Source of the DNA: Thioclava sp. GXIMD2076
GTDB lineage: Bacteria; Pseudomonadota; Alphaproteobacteria; Rhodobacterales; Rhodobacteraceae
Direction: 5' to 3'
Length of the DNA: 64,000 nt
Assembly (NCBI RefSeq): GCF_037949795.1
Contig: NZ_CP149932.1
Coordinates: 620,001-684,000 of the forward strand
Part shown: positions 29,144 to 38,141 of the stretch, in pieces
Layout of the letters: each line of letters begins with the position of its first letter
How positions within the stretch are numbered: the stretch's first letter is position 1
Notes under the pieces: generated by a model
What the model was told of the DNA's origin: nothing
The model's input: the letters and a program-made list of their open reading frames with translations, nothing else
The model's database searches: none
Translations under genes and position numbers: made by a program

Positions 29144-30712
29144 TTGAAGAGCCAGGAACCTCGCGATGAATGCTCATGGAAGCCGGATCATCCTGTTCGG
29201 GCAGCCGAATACGTCCGCATGTCAACTGATCATCAGAAATATTCGACGGAAAACCAATCTGACGCGATCCGGCAATATGCTCAGGCGCGTAGCATAGAAG
29301 TGGTGCGCACTTACGCAGATGCCGGAAAAAGCGGCCTGAAGCTCGAGGGACGCGATGCACTCCGACAACTGATCGAGGATGTGCAGAACGGCAGCGCTGA
29401 TTTCACGGTCGTTCTGGTCTATGATGTCAGCCGCTGGGGCCGGTTTCAGGACGCAGACGAAAGCGCATATTACGAGTATATCTGCCGACGTGCCGGAATT
29501 GCCGTCCAGTACTGTGCCGAGCAGTTCGAGAATGATGGCAGCCCTGTCTCAACCATCGTCAAGGGCGTCAAGCGGGCGATGGCTGGTGAGTACAGCCGCG
29601 AGCTATCCACCAAAGTCTTCGCCGGGCAAGGTCGGCTGATCGAAAAAGGATATCGCCAAGGGGGGCCAGCCGGTTTCGGCTTGCGACGAACCCTAATCGA
29701 CGAGCATGGAGCCATCAAAGGCGTTTTGAGGCGCGGCGAGCACAAGAGTATCCAAACTGACCGCGTGATCCTAGCCTTGGGCCCTTCCGAAGAAGTCGAT
29801 CTTGTCCGTGAAATCTATAGAGCCTTTGTTATTGACGGGCGCAAAGAAAGCGAGATTGCGGCTGATCTAAACGCACGAGGTCTTGCTACAGACCTTGAAC
29901 GGCCATGGACCAGGGGTACGATTCACCAGATCCTGATCAACGAGAAATACGCCGGTGACAACGTCTGGAACCGCCGTTCCTACAAGCTGAAAAAGAAGCG
30001 AGTTAGCAACGCGCCTGATATGTGGATTCGGGCCGAAGGCGCGTTCGAGGCAGCTATCGACCGCGAGCTTTTCGAGGCTGCGCGGGCGATCATCAATGCT
30101 CGCTCCTTTCGTCTGAGCGACGAGGATATGCTTCAGGCATTGCAGGCGCTATATCAGAGGCATGGCGCCCTCTCCGGTATCGTTATCGACGAATCCGAAG
30201 GAATGCCATCGAGTGCGGCCTATCGTTCGCGTTTCGGCAGCCTGCTCCGGGCCTACAGTCTCGTGGGGTTCACGCCGGAACGGGACTATCGCTATGTCGA
30301 GATCAACCGCGAGCTACGCAAGCTTCACCCAGGCATCGTCCGCGAGGTGATCGATGGTCTGCAGGCAGCAGGTAGCGACGTTAGGCAGGATCTCGAAACG
30401 GATCGCGTGATCGTCAATGGCGAGTTCAGCCTTTCAATCGTCATCTCGCGCTGCATTCAGTCACCGACCGGACTTATGCGTTGGGAACTCCGCTTTGATA
30501 CATCGCTCTCGCCCGACATCACCATCGTCGTTCGTATGGACAGCAGCAATCATGCCCCGTTCGACTACTACCTGTTCCCGCATATTGACAGGCTCTCCGA
30601 CAAGCTAAGGCTGAGAGAAGATAACGACTTGAGCCTCGACGCCTATCGCTTCGATGACCTGAATTTTCTCTACGACATCTCGACACCTGTTCCCCTTCCG
30701 GAGGCTGCCTGA
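29144..30712 (+). CDS. Large serine recombinase
   Basis: A 522-residue site-specific recombinase. The resolvase/invertase domain is N-terminal: AAEYVRMSTDHQKYSTENQ with the nucleophilic Ser in RMSTDHQ, TYADAGKSGLKLEGRDALRQL, VLVYDVSRWGRFQDADES and EYSRELSTKVFAGQGRL. A recombinase domain (GFGLRRTLIDEHG, then EKYAGDNVWNRRSYKLKKK) follows. The C-terminus is an uncommon extension rather than the zinc-ribbon/coiled coil of phage integrases. The best start is TTG 29144, with AAGGGG upstream; no ATG precedes the catalytic serine. The stop overlaps the start of the next gene (TGATG), so the recombinase is translationally coupled to two ParB-like proteins. Confidence 0.92.
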   Translation: MKSQEPRDECSWKPDHPVRAAEYVRMSTDHQKYSTENQSDAIRQYAQARSIEVVRTYADAGKSGLKLEGRDALRQLIEDVQNGSADFTVVLVYDVSRWGRFQDADESAYYEYICRRAGIAVQYCAEQFENDGSPVSTIVKGVKRAMAGEYSRELSTKVFAGQGRLIEKGYRQGGPAGFGLRRTLIDEHGAIKGVLRRGEHKSIQTDRVILALGPSEEVDLVREIYRAFVIDGRKESEIAADLNARGLATDLERPWTRGTIHQILINEKYAGDNVWNRRSYKLKKKRVSNAPDMWIRAEGAFEAAIDRELFEAARAIINARSFRLSDEDMLQALQALYQRHGALSGIVIDESEGMPSSAAYRSRFGSLLRAYSLVGFTPERDYRYVEINRELRKLHPGIVREVIDGLQAAGSDVRQDLETDRVIVNGEFSLSIVISRCIQSPTGLMRWELRFDTSLSPDITIVVRMDSSNHAPFDYYLFPHIDRLSDKLRLREDNDLSLDAYRFDDLNFLYDISTPVPLPEAA

Positions 30713-31611
30713 TGCCCGGCACCCATCCAAGTCATGTGGAAATGATCCCGATTTCACGCATCACCGTGCTCAATCCTCGTGCGCGGAACAAACGGCAGCA
30801 CCGGGAGATCGTAAACAATATCGAGGCCATCGGGCTGAAACGCCCCATCACCGTCAGCCGCCGGGATGGGCCAAGTGGCACCCGGTATGATCTGGTTTGC
30901 GGCGAGGGCCGGCTGGAAGCGTTCCAGATGCTTGGTCAGGTCGAGATCCCCGCAGTGGTGATCGATGCGAACGAAACTGAATGCCTGGTGATGAGTCTCG
31001 TAGAAAATATTGCCCGTCGAACGCCCAGGCCCATCGACATCATGCGGGAGATCGGGGCGTTGCGTGCGCGAGGCTACAGTGACGGTGCCATCGGCGAGAA
31101 GATCGGCGTCGGCGCCTCATGGGTGAATATGATAGCGTCGCTGCTTGAGCGTGGTGAAGAACGTCTGGTCGCCGCTGTCGAGACCGGGCTGATCCCGATC
31201 ACGCTCGCGATGGAAATATCCAAAGCAGAAACGCAGGAGGCACAAAATCTACTTCTCGATGCCTATGAGACCGGCAAGCTCAGGGGCAAGAAGCTGGCGG
31301 CCGTCCGGCGGATGCTCGACATGCGAATGCGCACCCAGGGCAAAGGTTTGCCGGCAGGGCGCCTAGGACGCAAAGGGCATAGCCGCCGGATGACGGCAAA
31401 TGACCTCATGCAGGTCTATCAGCGTGAGGCGGAAAAGCAGCGGCTCTTGGTCAAGAAGTCGGATTTTACTCAGGTGCGGCTCCTGTTCATCGTCGAGGCA
31501 CTCAAGGATCTTCTGACAGATGAGAGCTTCCTTAATCTGCTCAGGGCAGAAGGTCTCGCGACGATGCCTCGCGCCTTGTCCACGCGAATCTCAGGGGAAA
31601 ATGATGGCTGA
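30712..31611 (+). CDS. ParB/RepB/Spo0J-type partition-like protein 1
   Basis: A 299-residue ParB-family protein. The N-terminal nuclease-like/CTP-binding fold is seen as ISRITVLNPRARNK, RYDLVCGEGRLEAFQMLGQ (the GERR-type motif as GEGR) and LVMSLVENIARR. A central helix-turn-helix follows (YSDGAIGEKIGVGASWVNMI). The C-terminus (VYQREAEKQRLLVKKSDFTQVRLLFIVEALKDLL) matches the RepB C-terminal type of alphaproteobacterial plasmid proteins. It starts one base into the recombinase stop codon and overlaps the next gene by 8 bases. No ParA/RepA and no parS-like array was found nearby, so classical partitioning is unlikely. A role in guiding the recombinase is inference. Confidence 0.88.
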   Translation: MPGTHPSHVEMIPISRITVLNPRARNKRQHREIVNNIEAIGLKRPITVSRRDGPSGTRYDLVCGEGRLEAFQMLGQVEIPAVVIDANETECLVMSLVENIARRTPRPIDIMREIGALRARGYSDGAIGEKIGVGASWVNMIASLLERGEERLVAAVETGLIPITLAMEISKAETQEAQNLLLDAYETGKLRGKKLAAVRRMLDMRMRTQGKGLPAGRLGRKGHSRRMTANDLMQVYQREAEKQRLLVKKSDFTQVRLLFIVEALKDLLTDESFLNLLRAEGLATMPRALSTRISGENDG

Positions 31612-32551
31612 TCAGCTCAAAGATCATGGCGACGACGACGGGCTTGTCCGTCTCGCCTTTGACCGAAGTTTCATCACGCTCCCACTCACGGTGATCATAC
31701 CGCTCAAGACCTTGCCTGATGGAGCTCGCGAAAGCCGGGCATTTTCGCAAGTTTTGAGTTCTATCAAGGCGGTCGGACTAATTGAGGCGCCTGCTGTGGT
31801 GGCCGATACTGCGAACAGCGGGATGTATTTTCTGATCGATGGCCATCTTCGTCTGGAAGCCCTCAAGGAGTTGGGCATCGTGGAGGTCGAATGCCTGCTT
31901 GCCACGGACGACGATACCTACACCTACAACAAGCGCGTTAACCGGATACCCCCGATCCAAGAACATCGGATGATCGCCCGCGCCATGGAGCGCGGGGTCT
32001 CATCAACCGCGATCGCCGATGCCCTCAATCTTCACGTCGAGTCCGTTCTGAGGCGCTTCCGACTACTCGAAGGTATCAGCCCAGAGGCCGCCGAAATGCT
32101 CAAGGACACACCCTGCTCAATGAAGGTTTTCGATACGCTGCGGCAGATGACCCCTGTTCGGCAAATAGAGGCCGCCGATCTGATGATCGGGCAGAATAAC
32201 TATTCGGTCATGTTTGCTAGAGCGATCCGCGCCGCAACACCCGAAAGTCAACTTGTGGCAGCCAAAAAGGGAAGAGGTGCAGCGGTCCCCACCCCCTCCG
32301 GCCAGCAGATCGCACGCATGGAACGGGAATTAGCCGCGTTACAGACCCAGGTCAAATCGGTCGAAGATACGTATGGCATCGATAATCTACACCTGACGGT
32401 CGCGCGCGGCTATATCACCAAGCTTCTCGCCAACGCCCGCGTCGCGCGCTGGTTGTTGAACCACCGACAAGAATATTTGGCTGAGTTTCAGAAAATCGCC
32501 GAAATCGACACGCTGGGTCTCGTCACTGACACGCCGAGTGCCGAAGCATGA
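31604..32551 (+). CDS. ParB/RepB-type partition-like protein 2
   Basis: A 315-residue paralogue of the preceding gene with the same architecture. The ParB fold is seen in VIIPLKTLPDGARESRAFSQ, GMYFLIDGHLRLEALKELG (a DGHLR variant of the GERR motif, so the CTP-binding signature is altered) and NKRVNRIPPIQEHRMI. The helix-turn-helix is VSSTAIADALNLHVESVLRRFRLL. A helical C-terminus (QIARMERELAALQTQVKSVE) may be a coiled coil for dimerisation. The start is ATG 31604, with AGGGG seven bases upstream; ATG 31601 is equally in frame. It overlaps the first ParB gene. Two different ParB-like proteins behind one serine recombinase suggests a heteromeric complex. Confidence 0.85.
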   Translation: MADQLKDHGDDDGLVRLAFDRSFITLPLTVIIPLKTLPDGARESRAFSQVLSSIKAVGLIEAPAVVADTANSGMYFLIDGHLRLEALKELGIVEVECLLATDDDTYTYNKRVNRIPPIQEHRMIARAMERGVSSTAIADALNLHVESVLRRFRLLEGISPEAAEMLKDTPCSMKVFDTLRQMTPVRQIEAADLMIGQNNYSVMFARAIRAATPESQLVAAKKGRGAAVPTPSGQQIARMERELAALQTQVKSVEDTYGIDNLHLTVARGYITKLLANARVARWLLNHRQEYLAEFQKIAEIDTLGLVTDTPSAEA

Positions 32552-32981
32552 TGACATAGGCTCGGCCCCGATAAGCGTGGCAACTTGTGGAACGTCGGAG
32601 GATAAGCGTTTGGGTCATGGAGGTGGACGCCCAATGAACGTGTTCGTCTAAACAGGACACGCGAGCGGCTATATCGGCCCATGGTCAACTTGCCCCCTCT
32701 TCTGGTCCTACGTCTTGCCATGGACCAAGACACCGCGGCGAGTGGATTTTGCCCGCGCTTGTTATTGAAATAGGCGCGCACGGCGACGAACCTCTACAAT
32801 ACCGCCCGCCAACCGATCCGAATGAACTCTCGGCACATCGGCAGGTGTGCGTCAGCCAAAAACAGCCAGACGAAAAGGGAGCGGTTTTCATCCGCCCATT
32901 GCTACGCTCGCATCAGTTTCTCGCCGGAGAGCTGCTGTACTCCGTCCGTCGAACGATCCTCATTCGGGCAGCTTGAAATCA
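32552..32981. other. 430-base stretch without a recognised gene
   Basis: Between the second ParB-like gene and the convergent small gene at 32982. Only short frames without ribosome-binding sites are seen and no terminator-grade hairpin was found. One end of an inserted unit may lie here, but I could not define it. Confidence 0.4.
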
Positions 32982-33176
32982 TTAGGCACCACTTCCGCGC
33001 TCGGCTTCTCGGAGCCTGTCCTGTAACGCCAACAGTATGACCTCCTCAATGTCACGAACGCGCATCCCATGATCGTAAGCAAGCCGCTCCACCATGTTTG
33101 CGATTTCCGGGTTCTTCGGACCGTACATCGGCCAATCGTGCAACTCATGCTGATCCGGATGCGTCGGCTTGACCAT
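32982..33176 (-). CDS. Small helical protein of unknown function
   Basis: 64 residues beginning MVKPTHPDQHELHDWPMYGPKN and ending with an amphipathic helix (DIEEVILLALQDRLREAERG). The ATG at 33176 has GAGGAC just upstream. An alternative ATG at 33275 would add 33 residues and overlap the upstream gene by 52 bases, but those extra residues look like out-of-frame reading of that gene. It is the second gene of a probable two-gene minus-strand unit. Family not recognised. Confidence 0.55.
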   Translation of the reverse strand: MVKPTHPDQHELHDWPMYGPKNPEIANMVERLAYDHGMRVRDIEEVILLALQDRLREAERGSGA

Positions 33177-33223
33177 GCTGTCCTCGTTGATGGTAGGTTC
33201 CTTCAGCTCTTGGTACGAAGCGG

Positions 33224-33874
33224 TTACTTCTCCCACATTCCCCGCTTCCGCAGGATGTTCCGCGCTTTTTCCCATGAAACACCTGCCACCAGGGCGCATC
33301 GGTTTGCGGATCGTGTCTTTAAATACGTCTCGACGATCAGCGCTTCATCGCACTGACGGTTGGCGTTTCGCGGTTGGACTTTGCGGCCAGTACTCTTGAT
33401 CCATCTCGAAATCGTATCGCATCCTGGACCATGCCGCTTGTGCAGCTCACGCAGGGAACTGCCCGAGTCCCACTGTTTCGCAATATCTTCTTTTATGTCG
33501 ATCCCTGCGGCGGCCAAAGCTTTGACTGCCGCACGGCGGTCTCGTGCCAAAGCCTGCGCCACTTGGTCCAGTGACGGCATTTCCTCATATATCCGCTTGA
33601 CCTCAGCCGACTCCGGCAACCGAGGCTTTTCTCCGCCCCGCAGCACCTTGCGAACAGGGTCCTGCGGCTCTGCCCCAACATCGCTGACATCTACCGCCTG
33701 GGCTTGTGTCCCCGCCGCTTCTGACTGTGTGGCTTTTTGGCACGCGAGTTTTCTACGGGATACGCGCAGCCGAAGGCGTGGGCCTTCCAGTTCAGCAATA
33801 ACACTCTTGGCAGCTTCGAGTTGTTCCCGAGCCTCCCGAAGTCGTCGTTCTTCTTCACTTCGTTGCGTTGTCAC
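33224..33874 (-). CDS. Helix-turn-helix protein divergent from the Tn7-like operon
   Basis: A 216-residue protein. The N-terminal part is charged and probably coiled coil (TTQRSEEERRLREAREQLEAAKSVIAEL). The middle contains helical segments (SLDQVAQALARDRRAAVKALAAAGIDIKED) and the C-terminal third looks like two helix-turn-helix motifs (GSSLRELHKRHGPGCDTISRWI, then NRCALVAGVSWEKARNILRKRG). The GTG at 33874 is chosen as start because GAAGGAG sits at good spacing; the frame upstream of it is arginine-rich and unlikely. It is divergent from the Ner-like gene across about 215 bases, so it may be a regulator or accessory DNA-binding protein of the transposon. Family not recognised. Confidence 0.6.
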   Translation of the reverse strand: MTTQRSEEERRLREAREQLEAAKSVIAELEGPRLRLRVSRRKLACQKATQSEAAGTQAQAVDVSDVGAEPQDPVRKVLRGGEKPRLPESAEVKRIYEEMPSLDQVAQALARDRRAAVKALAAAGIDIKEDIAKQWDSGSSLRELHKRHGPGCDTISRWIKSTGRKVQPRNANRQCDEALIVETYLKTRSANRCALVAGVSWEKARNILRKRGMWEK

Positions 33875-34089
33875 TGGAGTCGCTCCTTCAGTGACAACCT
33901 TGGCGCGGTAAACCGGCAGTGCAAAGTCATCAGGTCTGAAGCTTGCCGGTATTCTCGGTTTGATCGGCAAAGCAGCCCGACAAAATCTGAGAAAACGCCT
34001 CCGCAGCCGAAGAAAACTTGCACGACGAATCAATCTCCGAATCACTGTTGGAGTGGGTAAGAACGGAGTCTAAGGACTTGCATCAGGCC

Positions 34090-34332
34090 ATGAAGGTAGA
34101 TTTGCACAATCACGAGCAGCTGAAGTGCAGGCTTCGGCAAGCCGGGTCGAGCATGGCGGAAATCGCCCGCACGCTCGGCATCAAGCAGAGCAGCGTGACG
34201 GTAGTTAGCCAAGGCTATCGTCGTTCGCACCGTGTGCAGTCCGCCATCGCAACTCAGCTTGGTACAACTCCCCAGAAGCTCTTCCCCGACCGTTACGCAG
34301 CAGAGGAGGACAGCGCGGCAAACAAAACCTGA
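34090..34332 (+). CDS. Ner/Nlp-like DNA-binding regulator
   Basis: 80 residues. The central segment LKCRLRQAGSSMAEIARTLGIKQSSVTVVSQGYRRSHRVQSAIATQLG, followed by TPQKLFPDRY, has the Ner/Nlp fold. Those proteins typically read AxLRxxGxSLAxLSxxxGLSxSTLxNAL...AxALGxxPxxIWPxRY. Ner is the early repressor of transposable phage Mu; relatives occur beside Mu-like transposases. The start is ATG 34090, with AAGGAC 12 bases upstream. It lies upstream of the tnsA-tniA-tniB-tniQ operon with a 224-base gap, consistent with control of transposase expression. Confidence 0.75.
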   Translation: MKVDLHNHEQLKCRLRQAGSSMAEIARTLGIKQSSVTVVSQGYRRSHRVQSAIATQLGTTPQKLFPDRYAAEEDSAANKT

Positions 34333-34437
34333 CATCGGGAAATAAAAAGACCCTCCTGCGCTAACAGGAAGGCCTTTTGAATAAGTGTCGTTTCGATCCG
34401 ACCCCTTATTCATCCCCTGAGTCTCACGAAAAGTCAA

Positions 34438-34461
34438 CCTGCCGAGGCGTCTCTCGGCAGG
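34438..34461. promoter_or_regulatory. Perfect hairpin upstream of the transposition operon
   Basis: CCTGCCGAG and CTCGGCAGG form a perfect 9-bp stem with a 6-base loop, 96 bases before the TnsA-like start. No T-run follows, so it is more likely a regulatory inverted repeat or leader hairpin than a terminator. An imperfect hairpin around 34352-34376 followed by CTTTT may end the Ner transcript. Confidence 0.45.
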
Positions 34462-34556
34462 GCAGTCAAACTCATCTCAAACATAGGGGGATGTCGCCCC
34501 GCGCCTGCTCCGATCCACATGGGTCGGCGCCCAGGTGAGGTGCGCTCCAAAACATC

Positions 34557-35057
34557 ATGTACAACACCTTGTTCTACCGCGGGCCGGAACCGAGCCACGC
34601 GACCCGAGTGCCTGCGCGCCGTTCTAAAGGGAGCCTGCGCGGCTCGATGGTCGCACAGCTGCCCGGCTTCGAGCGCCCGCGCATCATCCACTTCGAGAGT
34701 GCGCTCGAATACGCCTTCCTCTGCCTGATGTTGGTACGCGACGACGTGCACCACATCCGCGAGCAACCCCAGGCGATATCCTATGTCGGCACTGACGGCC
34801 GCCCCGCGCGACATGTCTTCGATTTCTTGGTTACGAAAACGGACGGGGAGCGCATCGCCGTGGCCATCAAACCCATGCAGCGTGTGCTGAGGCTGAACTT
34901 TGCATCCGAGCTCGAAGCTGTCTCTGCGGCAGTAACCAAGTCATTTGCGGATCGTGTGCTGCTCGTCACGGACGAGCACATTGACCGACAGGCTGCCGCT
35001 GAAGCGGCGCGGACGCTCGCTTGGTCGCGCCCCTCTCTAGTGGAGTCCGCAGCATGA
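34557..35057 (+). CDS. TnsA-like transposon endonuclease
   Basis: A 166-residue protein matching the N-terminal nuclease domain of TnsA, which makes the 5'-strand cuts in heteromeric Tn7-type transposases. The expected restriction-enzyme-like residues are visible: Glu in IIHFESALEYAFLCLM, then the IREQPQAISYVGTDG block, Asp in ARHVFDFLVTK, and the beta-strand RIAVAIKPM with the Lys. It is shorter than Tn7 TnsA (273) and seems to lack the TnsC-binding C-terminal domain. No good ribosome-binding site precedes ATG 34557, so the start is uncertain. It overlaps the next gene by 4 bases (ATGA). Confidence 0.8.
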   Translation: MYNTLFYRGPEPSHATRVPARRSKGSLRGSMVAQLPGFERPRIIHFESALEYAFLCLMLVRDDVHHIREQPQAISYVGTDGRPARHVFDFLVTKTDGERIAVAIKPMQRVLRLNFASELEAVSAAVTKSFADRVLLVTDEHIDRQAAAEAARTLAWSRPSLVESAA

Positions 35058-37198
35058 TCCCTCGCTTCCGCTTGTCGACCTCTGACATGATTATCACTGC
35101 GGGTGTCGCGATCTACCCGATTGAGACCAACGAGCACGGCGGCGTCTATGGGCGTGTGGGCCAGCCGGGGGTCACAGAGGCTTTTTCTCACCAAGAACTT
35201 GCTGAGATGATGCGTCGCCCAGATACCAAATATTTTCCAGGATATTTTGACCGGGCGACGCAAGAGGCGCGTCGCAACAAGCCGGTAGAGGTCATCAGCG
35301 AACTGTCGGAAAAGACCGCACGGCTGGTGATCTGGCGGAAGGCCGTCTGTGACGCCTTCCTAGCTCTCGAAGCTGCGGGCCTCGTCAAACGCACGCAGCG
35401 GGCATATGAGCAGGCCAAAGCGCAGCTCGCATCAGTGACGGCCAGGCTCGTTGGCGAAGGCGCAGCGGCCTTTGCCAAGATACGACCGGGCAAGGAAATA
35501 AAAGTTCGTAAGCTGCCGGGAAGCCGAACAGTCTTGCAGTGGGTCCGCTCCTATCAGGCTGCAGGCTACTCTGCACTTTCTCTCATTCCGGCCACTCACC
35601 TATCCGGCAATCGGAGCCGGCGCTGGTGTCCGAAGGCGGAAGCCCTGATGAACCAGGTCATCGAGATTTACGCCGACACGCAGCAACCAACCAAGGTCCA
35701 GTCTATTCAGGAGACTCGGGCACTGTTCGCCGAAGAGAACGCGCGCAGAGCCAGCGCGGGGGCAACGCCGCTCACGATCCCCTCTGCCTCCAGCGTTAAA
35801 CGCCGATTGGACTCGGCAGACCCATTCTACGTCTGCGCAAAACGATTTGGCGTGTCTGCAGCCGCCAGGAAATTCGCAATGAGCAGCAACGGTCCCGATG
35901 TTGTGCGCCCCATGGAGCGGGTCGAGATGGATGAAAACAAGCTCGACGTCGTGTCGTTACTGACGCTGACAGGCATCTGGGAGCACCTGCCGCCGGATCG
36001 GCAGAAGAAATTCGAGACAGGGCGGCGCTGGATGTATCTAGCGATCGACTGCGCCACGAAATGTGTCGTGTCGATGCGACTGGCCGACAATCCGAACTCG
36101 GATGATGCGATCCGCGCGCTGCGGCAGATTTTCGAGGACAAGACCCCGCTGGCCCAGGCGGCCGAATGCGAAAGCACATGGCATCATCATGGCGGGATCG
36201 GAACACTTGTGACCGACATGGGGCCTGCCTTCGTCTCGGACGCCTTCCAGGCAACGGTAGCGTCACTTGGGGTCACGTCGCACTTGCCGCCCGCTGGCAT
36301 CCCATGGATGCGGGGACACATTGAGTCCTTCTTCCGCACACTCGGACATCAGCTCATGCCGCTCTTGGCAGGTCGAACCTTTTTCGACACCATCGATCGC
36401 GGCGACTATCCTTCAGAAATGCTCGCCTGTCTGTGTGACGACGACCTGATCAAGGTCCTGCTGACCTATATTGTTGATATCTATCACAACCAACCGCATG
36501 GCTCTCTGAACGGGGAAACTCCGAATGCAGCCTGGAAGCGGCTGGTGGCTGAACACGGGACGCCTCCGGTTCCGGATGGCCTGACCCTTCGAAAAGCATT
36601 TGGGCGACCTAAATCCCGGAAATTTAATAAAGAGGGCGTCCTGTTCTCGGGCCTAAGCTATAGCTGCGAGGCGTTGCGAGAAGCGCACCTACACTCTCCC
36701 GTACGGGAGGTGGAAATCAGGGTCGATCTGCAGGACATCGGGTGGATAGCCGTCAAGGTCGGTGCGTCCTGGTATCCTGCGCTCGCCAATCAGCCTGGCT
36801 TCGAGGGCGTGAGCTTCGAAGAGCTGCGAGAAGGCATGCGTGCCGTTCGCCACGTGCACGCCAGTAACGCGAAGTTGGACGCGCCCAAAGTCCAGCGGGC
36901 AATTGCGCGGATCTCCGAAGCGAACCGCCGCGCATTCGCTCTGCGCGCCCTGACCCCTTTCCATGTGACCGACGTGGACGTCGCCCGCGCAGATGCTGCA
37001 CTGCACTATCCGCTCCGCTCTGATCAGCAGCGGCTGCGACACATGCCGCCGAGCAACGACCTTCTCAATGGTGCAATCTCCATTACTCCGCCAACGGACA
37101 CATCTCGGAAGCCGGACAGCGACGATAACGGGCCGATCTCAGAGCGTCGAACGAGACGCAAGAACCGCAGACGCTGGGGGTTCAACGATGGGAAATGA
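35054..37198 (+). CDS. tniA: TniA/TnsB-type DDE transposase
   Basis: A 714-residue Mu/TnsB-family integrase-fold transposase. N-terminal helix-turn-helix segments (SRTVLQWVRSYQAAGYSAL) precede the catalytic core. Its triad is readable: Asp in VEMDENKLDVVSLL, Asp in GTLVTDMGPAFVSDAF and Glu in MRGHIESFFRTLG. A Mu-type beta-barrel and basic C-terminal tail (SERRTRRKNRRRWGF) follow. It performs the DNA strand-transfer step. The start is ATG 35054, overlapping the TnsA-like stop and preceded by GGAG. It overlaps tniB by 11 bases. All catalytic residues are intact, so the element may be active. Confidence 0.93.
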   Translation: MIPRFRLSTSDMIITAGVAIYPIETNEHGGVYGRVGQPGVTEAFSHQELAEMMRRPDTKYFPGYFDRATQEARRNKPVEVISELSEKTARLVIWRKAVCDAFLALEAAGLVKRTQRAYEQAKAQLASVTARLVGEGAAAFAKIRPGKEIKVRKLPGSRTVLQWVRSYQAAGYSALSLIPATHLSGNRSRRWCPKAEALMNQVIEIYADTQQPTKVQSIQETRALFAEENARRASAGATPLTIPSASSVKRRLDSADPFYVCAKRFGVSAAARKFAMSSNGPDVVRPMERVEMDENKLDVVSLLTLTGIWEHLPPDRQKKFETGRRWMYLAIDCATKCVVSMRLADNPNSDDAIRALRQIFEDKTPLAQAAECESTWHHHGGIGTLVTDMGPAFVSDAFQATVASLGVTSHLPPAGIPWMRGHIESFFRTLGHQLMPLLAGRTFFDTIDRGDYPSEMLACLCDDDLIKVLLTYIVDIYHNQPHGSLNGETPNAAWKRLVAEHGTPPVPDGLTLRKAFGRPKSRKFNKEGVLFSGLSYSCEALREAHLHSPVREVEIRVDLQDIGWIAVKVGASWYPALANQPGFEGVSFEELREGMRAVRHVHASNAKLDAPKVQRAIARISEANRRAFALRALTPFHVTDVDVARADAALHYPLRSDQQRLRHMPPSNDLLNGAISITPPTDTSRKPDSDDNGPISERRTRRKNRRRWGFNDGK

Positions 37199-38141
37199 TC
37201 TGATCACCCAAGCGGCACAACGGGTCGCTGAATTGAAGGCATATTTCGTCGATCACGAGCGCTTCGTTCCTCTGGCAGAAGGGTTTTCCATCCTCGCTGA
37301 GAAAAGGCTCGTAGACATCCAGACCGACCGTATCAGCGAGGCGCAAGGGCTTGCCCTGTCCGGGCACTCCGGGGCCGGAAAAAGCGCGGCAATCACCCAT
37401 CTCCTTGCCCAAGAAAGGCAGCGGCTGGCCGATCAGGGATACGGAGATTCAACCATCATCAGCTTGCGGGTGCCATCACCCGCAACGCTGAAATTCGTCG
37501 GGCAGATGCTCCTTCGGGCGCTCGGCTACCCTATCGGTGCCGATCGCCATGCCTGGTACATCTGGGACCTGGTCCAACATCACCTGAAGGAGCGGCGCGT
37601 TTTGTTCGTGCATCTCGACGAGGCGCAGGACCTGGCGTCGCGGGGCACCAAGCACGAGCTGGATTCAGTGACATCCATGCTGAAGACTCTGATGACGGAC
37701 CCGGAATGGCCAGTTGGGATCATTCTGTCGGGCACAAACGAGCTGGAAGACATCCTCAACCACGACCATCAGCTCGCTCGGCGCATGCGGACCGTTCGGT
37801 TCGAGAGCCTATCCGCTGCTGCGTATGGTGATGATATTCTCGACCTGCTCGAGAACTACTGCGAACTGGCGCAGCTCGAACCAGAGGATGACGTTCTGGA
37901 ATTATCCCACGGCGAACGCGTGGTCCATGCTGCGGCAAACCAGTTCGGCATCGCCATTGTCCTGATCCTCGACGCCATCGAGGATGCCTACTTGCAAGGC
38001 CAGAAGACGCTGAACCAGCGCAATTTCATCAGGGCCTACCATCGGCGGACCTCCTGCGATGCCGAGTTCAACCCGTTTGTCGTGCCGGACTTCATGCGCA
38101 TCGACGCCCGCCAGGTGTTTTCTCGGGAGAACCGCACATGA
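37188..38141 (+). CDS. tniB: TniB/TnsC-type AAA+ regulator of transposition
   Basis: A 317-residue AAA+ ATPase. Walker A is LSGHSGAGKSAAITHL at about residues 57-72, Walker B is VLFVHLDEAQDLAS and the sensor region is VGIILSGTNELEDIL with ARRMRTVRFESL. TniB/TnsC proteins polymerise on target DNA and licence the transposase. The start ATG 37188 lies inside the 3' end of tniA with GGGGG upstream. It overlaps tniQ by 4 bases (ATGA), continuing the coupled operon. Confidence 0.92.
   Translation: MGNDLITQAAQRVAELKAYFVDHERFVPLAEGFSILAEKRLVDIQTDRISEAQGLALSGHSGAGKSAAITHLLAQERQRLADQGYGDSTIISLRVPSPATLKFVGQMLLRALGYPIGADRHAWYIWDLVQHHLKERRVLFVHLDEAQDLASRGTKHELDSVTSMLKTLMTDPEWPVGIILSGTNELEDILNHDHQLARRMRTVRFESLSAAAYGDDILDLLENYCELAQLEPEDDVLELSHGERVVHAAANQFGIAIVLILDAIEDAYLQGQKTLNQRNFIRAYHRRTSCDAEFNPFVVPDFMRIDARQVFSRENRT

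Noticed and set aside
30712..32551. Classical plasmid partition locus from an integrated repABC plasmid
   Set aside because: No ParA/RepA, RepC or parS-like sites were found; the ParB genes are coupled to a recombinase instead.
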